A stretch of DNA of 64,000 nt from Kitasatospora sp. MMS16-BH015 (GTDB lineage Bacteria > Actinomycetota > Actinomycetes > Streptomycetales > Streptomycetaceae). The translations under genes and the position numbers were made by a program. Shown here in pieces: positions 51,177-58,385 of this stretch. Location of the stretch: the NCBI RefSeq assembly GCF_002943525.1, contig NZ_CP025394.1:4836001-4900000 (forward strand), read 5' to 3'. The notes beneath the pieces are model-generated. The model saw only the letters and a list, made by a program, of their open reading frames with translations. It ran no database searches and was not told where the DNA came from. Position 1 is the stretch's first letter. The number at the start of each line of letters is the position of its first letter.

Positions 51177-51615
51177 TGTGCGTTCGTACCAGCCGCGCCT
51201 CGGGTGGGCGGGCCCGGTGCCGGGCGTGCAAAGATTTGATGATCCTATTCTGTGGCCGCCCGACTGAATGGGTTTAAACCAGGGGGCGCGTGACTGATGG
51301 GGCGTGCGCCCCCCGTGCGCCGGGCTTCATGCGAACCTTTTACCTTTTGGCCCCTCCGTGGCCGACGGGCCGCACGCTCTCATCAAACCCACCTCGCTGA
51401 CCTGCAGTTTTGCGAGTTGACGCAGACACGGGACGGTGGCTTTCGTGTGAATGGGGCGCATACGGAGTCCGTGAAACGGAGGTGGAAGTGGTGATTCCAC
51501 CCCTCCGGAGGGCGTGAATGGGCGTTTGCTCGGACGACAAGAAACCAACCGGGCGGTATCGTTGTGGGCAGGGGCACTGACAGCCAGTAGCTGCCTGCCA
51601 ACGGGAGGACCCGGC
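51177..51615. other. non-coding gap between aroH and the carboxylase gene
   Basis: About 440 bases with lower GC than the surroundings and no ORF with a supported ribosome site. It contains the palindrome GGTTTAAACC at 51271-51280 and an imperfect stem (GGAGGTGGAA at 51478 with a partner ending at 51506). It probably holds the promoter and 5' leader of the carboxylase operon. Confidence 0.5.
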
Positions 51616-53223
51616 ATGACAGTGGTGGAGGAAAGATCGGCGAATCAAGCGCCCGTCCCCATGGCGTCACTGGGGGGGGCTCGGGCGAGGGTGGCCGAGC
51701 TCGGGGAGATTCGCCGGAGCGTACAGGAGGGGCCCAGTGCCGCCGCCACCGAGGCGCAGCACAACAGGGGCAAGCTGACGGCCCGTGAGCGGATCGAACT
51801 GCTCTTGGACGAAGGGTCGTTCACCGAGGTGGAGCAGCTGCGCCGGCACCGGGCGGTCGGCTTCGGCCTGGAGGCCAAGAAGCCGCACACCGACGGGGTG
51901 GTGACCGGCTGGGGCACAGTACACGGCCGTACCGTCTTCGTCTACGCGCACGACTTCCGGATCTTCGGCGGTGCCCTCGGTGAGGCGCACGCCCAGAAGA
52001 TCCACAAGCTGATGGACCTGGCCGAGGCCGCCGGGGCGCCGCTGGTCTCGCTCAACGACGGTGCGGGTGCCCGGATCCAGGAGGGCGTCTCGGCGCTGGC
52101 CGGGTACGGCGGGATCTTCCAGCGCAACACCCGCTCCTCCGGGGTGATCCCGCAGATCTCGGTGATGCTCGGCCCGTGCGCGGGCGGCGCGGCCTACTCG
52201 CCGGCGCTGACCGACTTCGTCTTCATGGTGCGGGACATCGCGCAGATGTTCATCACCGGCCCGGACGTGGTGCAGGCCGTGACCGGCGAGAAGATCTCGC
52301 AGAACGGCCTGGGCGGCGCCGACGTGCACTCGGAGATCTCCGGCGTCTCGCACTTCGCCTACGACGACGAGCAGAGCTGCCTGGCCGACGTGCGCTACCT
52401 GCTCTCGCTGCTGCCGCAGAACAACCGCGAGATGTCGCCGGTGGAGAAGAGCTGCGACCCGCCGGACCGCCGCTGCGAGAAGCTGCTCGACCTGGTGCCG
52501 GCCGACGCCAACCGGGCGTACGACATGCGCTCGGTGGTCGAGGAACTGGTCGACGACGGCGAGTACTTCGAGATCCAGCCGGGCTGGGCGGGCAACATCC
52601 TCTGCGTGTTGGCCCGGCTCGACGGCCACGTCACCGGCATTGTGGCCAACCAACCGCAGTCGCTGGCCGGGGTGTTGGACATCCACGCCTCGGAGAAGGC
52701 GGCCCGCTTCGTGCAGATGTGCGACGCCTTCAACATCCCGCTGGTGAGCCTGGTGGACGTGCCGGGCTTCCTGCCCGGGGTGGACCAGGAGCACGAGGGC
52801 ATCATCCGGCACGGCGCCAAGCTGCTGTACGCCTACTGCAACGCCACCGTGCCGCGGATCCAGGTGATCCTGCGCAAGGCGTACGGCGGGGCGTACATCG
52901 TGATGGACTCCCGCTCGATCGGCACCGACCTCTCCTTCGCCTGGCCCACCAACGAGATCGCGGTGATGGGCGCGGAGGGCGCGGCGAACGTCATCTTCCG
53001 CCGTGACATAGCGGGTTCACAGGATCCGGACGCGACGCGGGCGCAGAAGATCAAGGAGTACAAGAGCGAGCTGATGCACCCGTACTACGCGGCCGAGCGC
53101 GGCCTGGTCGACGACGTGATCGACCCGGTCGAGACCCGCGCGGTGCTGATCCGCTCGCTCGCCATGCTCCGGCTCAAGCACGTCGAGCTGCCGTCCCGCA
53201 AGCACGGCAACCCGCCGGTCTGA
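51616..53223 (+). CDS. acyl-CoA carboxylase beta (carboxyltransferase) subunit, acetyl-CoA type
   Basis: A 535-residue carboxyltransferase of the PccB/AccB group. N-terminal RGKLTARERIELLLDEGSF, oxyanion region GPCAGGAAYSPALTDFVFMV, second half LVDVPGFLPGVDQEHEG and RKAYGGAYIVM. The residue that sets specificity in S. coelicolor enzymes (Asp422 in PccB, Ile420 in AccB) is Ile428 here, so the enzyme should accept acetyl-CoA and give malonyl-CoA. ATG follows GGGAGGAC. The biotinylated alpha subunit is not in the window. It probably supplies extender units to a polyketide or fatty-acyl pathway. Confidence 0.93.
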   Translation: MTVVEERSANQAPVPMASLGGARARVAELGEIRRSVQEGPSAAATEAQHNRGKLTARERIELLLDEGSFTEVEQLRRHRAVGFGLEAKKPHTDGVVTGWGTVHGRTVFVYAHDFRIFGGALGEAHAQKIHKLMDLAEAAGAPLVSLNDGAGARIQEGVSALAGYGGIFQRNTRSSGVIPQISVMLGPCAGGAAYSPALTDFVFMVRDIAQMFITGPDVVQAVTGEKISQNGLGGADVHSEISGVSHFAYDDEQSCLADVRYLLSLLPQNNREMSPVEKSCDPPDRRCEKLLDLVPADANRAYDMRSVVEELVDDGEYFEIQPGWAGNILCVLARLDGHVTGIVANQPQSLAGVLDIHASEKAARFVQMCDAFNIPLVSLVDVPGFLPGVDQEHEGIIRHGAKLLYAYCNATVPRIQVILRKAYGGAYIVMDSRSIGTDLSFAWPTNEIAVMGAEGAANVIFRRDIAGSQDPDATRAQKIKEYKSELMHPYYAAERGLVDDVIDPVETRAVLIRSLAMLRLKHVELPSRKHGNPPV

Positions 53224-53429
53224 TGGGCGAGGAGCAGACCCCGGCGGATGTCACCGTCCGCATCCTGCGGGGCAACCCGGACGAGCTGGAGATCGCCGTG
53301 GTGACGGCGGTGCTGGCGGCGGCCGTCCGCGACGCGGAGCGGGCCGGCGCCGATGGCTCGACCGGTCGCGCGCGGCCCGGTTGGGAGCTGCGGGAGAAGG
53401 GCCGTCCGTCCTGGCGGAGCGGGCCATGA
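53223..53429 (+). CDS. acyl-CoA carboxylase epsilon subunit
   Basis: A 68-residue protein starting one base before the end of the beta subunit stop. The VRILRGNPDELEIAVVTAVL block is the signature of actinomycete epsilon subunits, which bind and stabilise the alpha-beta complex and raise its activity. The end WELREKGRPSWRSG (Trp and Arg pattern) is also typical. Coupled to the beta gene by overlap and followed closely by the MerR-family gene. Confidence 0.88.
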   Translation: MGEEQTPADVTVRILRGNPDELEIAVVTAVLAAAVRDAERAGADGSTGRARPGWELREKGRPSWRSGP

Positions 53430-53467
53430 GCACGGCCGTCGAGATGGCCGACGAAGGGAGTGTCACC

Positions 53468-53878
53468 ATGGCCCTCACCAGCTTCTCTCCTCGGGAGAGG
53501 ACCTACTCGATCACCGAAGTGGAGCGGATCAGCGGCCTGGCGGCGCACACCCTGCGCTGGTACGAGCAGCTCGGGCTGATCGACGGCGTCCAGCGCGGCC
53601 CGGGCGGCAAGCGGGTGTACACCGCACGTCACCTGAACTGGCTGGAGTTCCTCTCCGGCGTTCGGGAAACCGGCATGAGCGTGGCCGACATGACGAGGTA
53701 TGTGGCGCTGGCTCGGGAGGGTGACCGGACGATTCCCCTCCGGCGTCAAATGGTCGAGGAGCACCGTGCGCTCATCCGCCGGCGCTCCGACGAGCTGGCC
53801 TGCATCCTCCGCCAGCTGGACCAGAAGATCGACACCTACCGGCAGTTCGAGGAGGCCGCCGCAGTCGAGGCGGTGTGA
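53468..53878 (+). CDS. MerR-family transcriptional regulator
   Basis: About 136 residues. N-terminal MerR helix-turn-helix YSITEVERISGLAAHTLRWY, wing PGGKRVYTARHLNWL, then the long coiled-coil helix EEHRALIRRRSDELACILRQ. No cysteine cluster for metal binding, so an organic ligand is more likely. ATG 53468 has AAGGGAG well placed; an ATG at 53426 overlapping the previous stop would add 14 residues. It sits directly before the AMP ligase operon and probably controls it. Confidence 0.87.
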   Translation: MALTSFSPRERTYSITEVERISGLAAHTLRWYEQLGLIDGVQRGPGGKRVYTARHLNWLEFLSGVRETGMSVADMTRYVALAREGDRTIPLRRQMVEEHRALIRRRSDELACILRQLDQKIDTYRQFEEAAAVEAV

Positions 53879-53903
53879 GGTGGGCCACAGAATCGGCGCT
53901 CGC

Positions 53904-53919
53904 TTCAGGTGCACTTGAA
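53904..53919. promoter_or_regulatory. imperfect palindrome, possible MerR operator
   Basis: TTCAGGTGCACTTGAA, symmetric around GTGCAC with a single mismatched pair, 142 bases before the AMP ligase start. MerR proteins bind palindromes in long promoter spacers; no clear -35/-10 pair could be assigned. Confidence 0.4.
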
Positions 53920-54060
53920 CCAACTAGCTTCGATCCAGCCGACGGATGTCATGTGAAACAGATCTGACGGACAGTCATCTTCCTTGCCGTCAATCCTGCA
54001 GTCGACGAACGACGTTCGGCATGACTCGACCGCATGGGACGACAATCGATTGGAGGGCAA

Positions 54061-55401
54061 ATGACCAGCTCGTTCCTCGACCGGATGACCGGCTTCGGCG
54101 ATGCCGAGGCGATTGTGTTCGACAACACGCGGTACAGCTACGCGTACCTGGTCCGCCGCACCGCCGACTGGCGCGAGTACCTGGACGCGCACGGGGTGCG
54201 CGCCGGCCACGTCGTGGTGCTGGAGAGCGTCAGCAGCGTCGAGGCCTGCGCCGGTCTGCTCGCGCTGATCGAGCGCGGGGCCATCGTGGTGCCGCTGACC
54301 CCGCTGCCGGCCGCCAAGCGCGCCGAGTTCCACGAGGTCGCCGAGGTCGAGGTGGTGATCGCGATCGAGGGCGAGGAGCGTGCCTGCGAGCACACCGGCC
54401 GCTCCTCCGAGCGCGAGCTCTACCAGCAGCTGCGCACCGCCGAGGTGCCCGGTCTGGTGCTGTTCAGCTCCGGCACCACGGGGCGCAGCAAGGCCACCGT
54501 GCTCGACTTCTCCAAGGTGCTGGCCAAGTACGGCGCGCCGACCCGGCCCAAGCGCACGCTGGCCTTCCTCAACCTGGACCACATCGGCGGGATCAACACC
54601 CTGCTGCACACGCTCAGCCAGGGCGGCGCGCTCATCACCATCCCCGAGCGCACCCCCGAGACGGTCTGCGCGGCGATCCAGGAGCACCGGGTCGAGGTGC
54701 TGCCCACCACCCCGACCTTCCTCAACATGCTGCTGATCTCGGGCGCCTACCAGCGCTACGACCTCACCTCGCTCGGTCTGATCACCTACGGCACCGAGCC
54801 GATGCCGCTCGGCACCCTGCAGAGCCTCAAGAAGGCGATGCCGGACGTGCGGTTCAAGCAGACCTACGGGCTCTCCGAGCTCGGCATCATGCCGACCAAG
54901 TCGAAGAGCGACGACACCCTCTGGGTGAAGCTCGGCGGCGAGGGCTTCGAGTACCGGATCACCGACGGGGTGCTCTGGATCCGCTCGGACATGGCGATGC
55001 TCGGCTACCTCAACGCGCCGGCGCCCTTCGACGAGGAGGGGTTCTTCAACACCCAGGACGCGGTCGAGGTGGACGGCGAGTACGTCCGGATCCTCGGGCG
55101 GAAGTCGGAGATCATCAACGTCGCCGGGGAGAAGGTCTACCCCAGCGAGGTGGAGAACGTGCTCCTGGAGATCCCGGTGATCGCCGAGGCCACCGTCTCC
55201 GGCCGGCCGAGCCCGGTCACCGGCATGGTGGTCAAGGCCACCGTCACGGTCTCCGAGGAGATCGACCGGCGCGAGCTCACCCGCCTGGTCCGCGAGCACT
55301 GCGGCCGCCGCCTGGAGGCCTTCAAGGTGCCGGTGGTGGTCGAGATCGCCGAGGCCGCGCAGCACAACGACCGGTTCAAGAAGATCCGGAGCGCGGCATG
55401 A
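54061..55401 (+). CDS. AMP-dependent acyl/aryl ligase (ANL family)
   Basis: A 446-residue adenylating enzyme, shorter than the 500 to 550 residues common in the family but complete in motifs: phosphate loop LVLFSSGTTGRSKATV, TYGTEPM, QTYGLSELG, hinge and A8 loop GRKSEIINVAGEKVYPSEVE, and the C-terminal catalytic Lys region DRFKKIRS. It should activate a carboxylic acid and load it on CoA or, more likely here, on the carrier protein at 56192. ATG follows GGAGGGCAA. The stop overlaps the next start (ATGA). Confidence 0.9.
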   Translation: MTSSFLDRMTGFGDAEAIVFDNTRYSYAYLVRRTADWREYLDAHGVRAGHVVVLESVSSVEACAGLLALIERGAIVVPLTPLPAAKRAEFHEVAEVEVVIAIEGEERACEHTGRSSERELYQQLRTAEVPGLVLFSSGTTGRSKATVLDFSKVLAKYGAPTRPKRTLAFLNLDHIGGINTLLHTLSQGGALITIPERTPETVCAAIQEHRVEVLPTTPTFLNMLLISGAYQRYDLTSLGLITYGTEPMPLGTLQSLKKAMPDVRFKQTYGLSELGIMPTKSKSDDTLWVKLGGEGFEYRITDGVLWIRSDMAMLGYLNAPAPFDEEGFFNTQDAVEVDGEYVRILGRKSEIINVAGEKVYPSEVENVLLEIPVIAEATVSGRPSPVTGMVVKATVTVSEEIDRRELTRLVREHCGRRLEAFKVPVVVEIAEAAQHNDRFKKIRSAA

Positions 55402-56198
55402 GCACCGCCCAGCTGGAGCACCCGACCGAGGCCCCGCTCGCGGAGCCGCAGGAGGCCGCGCCCGTCCGGGACGACCGCCGGGTCGCCGTGATCAGCGGCG
55501 GCAGCCGCGGGCTGGGCCGCGTGCTGGCCGAGAAGCTGCTGGCGGACGACTGGCGGGTGGCGACCTTCAGCCGCAGCGCCAACGAGTTCACCGCCAAGAC
55601 CGCCGACTACGACCCCGAGTCCTTCTTCTGGGAGGCCGCCGACCTGAGCGACCCGCAGAGCATGCGGGCGTTCGTGCGGCAGGTCTCCAAGCGCTTCGGC
55701 CGGATCGACCTGCTGGTCAACAACGCCGGGGTGCTGCACCAGGAGCTCTTCCTCACCACCACCCCCAGGAACATCGAGTCCCTGGTCACCAACAACCTGA
55801 TCGCGCCGATCACCCTCACCCAGGCCTGCGCCCGGCTGATGGTGCGCAGCGGCGGCGGCAACGTCGTCAACATCTCCTCGATCAACGCGATCCGCGGCTA
55901 CCGGGGAGTGGCGGTCTACGCCGCCGCCAAGGCCGGCCTGGACGGCTTCAGCCGCAGCCTGGCCCGCGAGCTCGGCGCCTTCAACATCCGGGTGAACTCG
56001 CTCGTGCCCGGCTTCTTCGACAGCGACATGACCGCCGAGGTCACCGAGCGCAACCGTGACCGGATCCAGCACCGCACCCCGCTGGGCCGGCTGGGGACGG
56101 TCGACGAGATCGCCGACGCAGTCCTCTTCCTCACTTCTCCCAGGGCTCAGTTCGTCACCGGACAGTCCCTGGTCATCGACGGAGGCATCACATGCTGA
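55398..56198 (+). CDS. FabG-like SDR of the ligase/ACP operon
   Basis: A 266-residue classical SDR with a 27-residue N-terminal extension. Cofactor site VISGGSRGLGRVLAEKL, NNAG, Ser in NISSINAIRG, catalytic YAAAK, and QSLVIDGG end. Its place between an acyl ligase and an acyl carrier protein suggests it reduces a beta-ketoacyl-ACP or acts on the tethered acyl group. It overlaps the ligase by four bases and the carrier protein by seven, so the three proteins are made together. Confidence 0.88.
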   Translation: MSTAQLEHPTEAPLAEPQEAAPVRDDRRVAVISGGSRGLGRVLAEKLLADDWRVATFSRSANEFTAKTADYDPESFFWEAADLSDPQSMRAFVRQVSKRFGRIDLLVNNAGVLHQELFLTTTPRNIESLVTNNLIAPITLTQACARLMVRSGGGNVVNISSINAIRGYRGVAVYAAAKAGLDGFSRSLARELGAFNIRVNSLVPGFFDSDMTAEVTERNRDRIQHRTPLGRLGTVDEIADAVLFLTSPRAQFVTGQSLVIDGGITC

Positions 56199-56464
56199 CC
56201 ACCGAGCAGATCCAGGCCCTGATCGAGCAGGAGATCCGGGCGCTGCTGCTGGACGCCGACACCGGCGCGGAGCAGCTCACCATCGACGACGAGCTGTTCA
56301 AGTTCGGCCTCAACTCGCTGATGCTCGCCCAGCTGCTCATCCAGCTGGAGGCGGAGCTGGGCGTGGACCCGTTCGCCGAGCAGGTCTCGATCACCGACGT
56401 GCGGTCGATCAGAGACCTCGTGGACGCGTACGAGCAGGCCCTGCGGACCACGGCCGGGGTCTGA
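56192..56464 (+). CDS. acyl/peptidyl carrier protein
   Basis: A 90-residue four-helix carrier protein. The phosphopantetheine attachment site is Ser42 in FGLNSLMLAQLL, with IDDELFKFG just before and ITDVRSIRDLVD after. The AsnSer of LNS in place of LDS is common in carrier proteins loaded by stand-alone ligases. It overlaps the SDR and is followed two bases later by the AvrD-family gene, so the tethered intermediate is probably the substrate of both. Confidence 0.9.
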   Translation: MLTTEQIQALIEQEIRALLLDADTGAEQLTIDDELFKFGLNSLMLAQLLIQLEAELGVDPFAEQVSITDVRSIRDLVDAYEQALRTTAGV

Positions 56465-56466
56465 CC

Positions 56467-57501
56467 GTGCCCGCCAAGGAGCAGCTGCTGCTGCACTCCA
56501 TCGACGACTACCTGGGGCCGGGGGAGACGCGGTTCTTCTCCCGCGGGTACCAGCGGGCCGGGTACGACGTGCACGCGCTCGTGGCCACCCCGGCCGGGGC
56601 CGAGGAGCCCGGGGTGCGCGGCACCCTGGACCTCGACTACCCGGCCGACTGGTCCAAGAAGAAGGACGGCGACCTCCGGCCGCACCTGAGCACCGTCGAC
56701 GCGCTGGTGCTCGGCGTGCAGCTGGCCGAGCTCCACCTGGCCCACGCCTACGGGCTCGGCCCGGTCGAGCGCCGGTCGGTGCGGCTGCGCAAGGTCTCGA
56801 TGCGGGCGGGCACCACGCCGCAGGAGGACCTGACCGGGGTGCCGCTGACCGGTCGCCTGGTCGGTACGGAGGCCGACCAGGAGGCGGCCGGCGGCCACCG
56901 CTCCAGCTACGAGTGCACCGTCGGCAAGCTGGTGGTGCGCTGCACCATCGAGCACCCGGTCACGGCCGAGGCCACCGCCGAGGCCCGCTGGGATTCGCTC
57001 ACCGACGCCCTTGGCCCGGGTGAACCCCGGTTCTACGGCGAGGGGTTCAAGCTCCGCCGGCACACCATCGAGGACGTCCGGGTGGACACCGAGGAGCTCA
57101 GCGCCGCGGCCGCCGTCCGGTTCACCCCGGTCGAGGGCAGCCCCGCGCCCGTCGAGGGCATCGAGGGCGACGGGCAGCCGTCGGTCTCGCTGGTGGACTG
57201 CTTCGTGGTCAACCTCCAGCTGGCCCAGGTGCTGATGTACGAACTGGACTCGATCACCCGGGCGGAGAGCAACACGCTCTGGATGATGCAGACCGTGCTG
57301 ACCGCGCCCGAGCTGCGGGAGCCGCTGCCCGCCGCCGAGGAGCCGCTGGCCGCGACCGCCGCGATCACCGACAAGCGGCTGCTGCCGCTGCGCGGCGGAC
57401 GCTGGCGCAGCGTCGGCATCCAGGGCCGCCTGGCCGGTGTCGAGATGCGCTGCACCTTCGCGCACGAGCTGCCGGAACGGGTCGCCGCCACCGCGACCTG
57501 A
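56467..57501 (+). CDS. AvrD-family protein with an internal duplication
   Basis: A 344-residue protein recognised as AvrD-like. In Pseudomonas syringae AvrD directs synthesis of syringolides, acyl glycosides built from a beta-ketoacyl unit and a pentulose. The sequence is two related halves: GPGETRFFSRGYQRAGYDVH with STVDALVLGVQLAELHL, and GPGEPRFYGEGFKLRRHTIE with SLVDCFVVNLQLAQVLM. That pattern suits a double fold of hot-dog type, but the fold is inferred. GTG start two bases after the carrier protein stop. It could condense the ACP-bound acyl chain with a sugar phosphate or similar to give a butenolide- or syringolide-like signal. Confidence 0.78.
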   Translation: MPAKEQLLLHSIDDYLGPGETRFFSRGYQRAGYDVHALVATPAGAEEPGVRGTLDLDYPADWSKKKDGDLRPHLSTVDALVLGVQLAELHLAHAYGLGPVERRSVRLRKVSMRAGTTPQEDLTGVPLTGRLVGTEADQEAAGGHRSSYECTVGKLVVRCTIEHPVTAEATAEARWDSLTDALGPGEPRFYGEGFKLRRHTIEDVRVDTEELSAAAAVRFTPVEGSPAPVEGIEGDGQPSVSLVDCFVVNLQLAQVLMYELDSITRAESNTLWMMQTVLTAPELREPLPAAEEPLAATAAITDKRLLPLRGGRWRSVGIQGRLAGVEMRCTFAHELPERVAATAT

Positions 57502-57538
57502 CCGGCCCCGCCCTCCCCCCGCGACCTAGGAGACCACC

Positions 57539-58264
57539 ATGCGCATCTCGATTTCCGGCACCTACTCGGCCGGCAAGACCTCGACGGCGATCGCGCTGTC
57601 GTACCTGACCGGCATCCCCCGCTCGCCCGCCAAGACCATCCGCGAGATCATGCCCGACGCCGTGCCCGGCAAGGCGCTCACCGAGGTGACGCCCGCCGAG
57701 TACATACAGCTGGCGGTCCGCCGCCACGTCGGTCGCGCGGTCAACGAGGCGCTGCTGGGCGACAGTTTCATCGCCGACGGCTCCTCGCTCCAGGAGTGGA
57801 CCTACGCCGCCGCCCGCGTCCAGTACGGGATGGACCCGGGGGCCTTCGTGGACGGCCCGCCGCCGGCCAAGACCGCCGAGATGGCCTTCTTCGAGGACGT
57901 CACCGCCCAGTTGGGGCACGCCTTCAAGCAGCACGTGAAGGAGTCCTTTGACGGCTTCGTCCACCTGCGCAACGAGTTCAAGCTCTCCGCCGACGGCCAC
58001 CGGCCGATGAACGAGCAGTTCCGCACCGCCTGCGACGACATGCTGCTCGAGGCGCTGGACGAGCTGGAGATCCCGTACCACGTGATCGAGGGCACCACGG
58101 CCGAGCGCCTGGAGAAGATCGTGGCCGTCTTCGACCTCCCCACCATCCGCACCATCGACGAGGCCATCGCGCTGGCCGCCGAGGACTACTCGAAGATCGA
58201 CTGGCGCCTCGAGAAGGAGCGCACCCAGAGCGTGGCAGCGGCCGCGGCTTCCGCCGCCGCCTGA
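57539..58264 (+). CDS. P-loop nucleotide-binding protein (AAA_28/NadR-like)
   Basis: A 241-residue protein with an N-terminal Walker A site, GTYSAGKTST at residues 7-16, and hydrophobic strand then Asp in EALLGDSFIADGSSLQEW as a possible Walker B. The plan resembles small P-loop kinases of the NadR/AAA_28 type. In the AvrD operon it may phosphorylate the sugar or the lactone, or act as a GTP/ATP switch. ATG follows CCTAGGAGACC. The substrate is unknown. A terminator follows. Confidence 0.75.
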   Translation: MRISISGTYSAGKTSTAIALSYLTGIPRSPAKTIREIMPDAVPGKALTEVTPAEYIQLAVRRHVGRAVNEALLGDSFIADGSSLQEWTYAAARVQYGMDPGAFVDGPPPAKTAEMAFFEDVTAQLGHAFKQHVKESFDGFVHLRNEFKLSADGHRPMNEQFRTACDDMLLEALDELEIPYHVIEGTTAERLEKIVAVFDLPTIRTIDEAIALAAEDYSKIDWRLEKERTQSVAAAAASAAA

Positions 58265-58272
58265 GTGCCACT

Positions 58273-58307
58273 CAGGGCCGGGTCACCCGCCCGGTGACCC
58301 GGCCCTG
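58273..58307 (+). terminator. terminator after the AvrD operon
   Basis: A perfect 15-base stem (58273-58287 with 58293-58307) and a five-base loop, starting nine bases after the P-loop gene stop. Confidence 0.72.
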
Positions 58308-58385
58308 AACAGCCGAAGGAACGGGCGCGGCCCGACAGAGGACCGGCCTCGATCCAGAGCCCAACCACAAGAAGGGATCCGAGCC

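Noticed and set aside
51297..51670. Short overlapping ORFs in the gap before the carboxylase gene
   Set aside because: No ribosome sites, no family features and unusual codon use; treated as non-coding leader.
54002..54032. TCGACGA and TCGACCG before the AMP ligase as a SARP site
   Set aside because: They are 24 bases apart and no heptamer lies in an 11-base register, so they do not fit the pattern.
56467..57501. AfsA-type gamma-butyrolactone synthase
   Set aside because: Length and possible double fold are similar, but the sequence blocks fit AvrD better and AfsA signature stretches were not seen.
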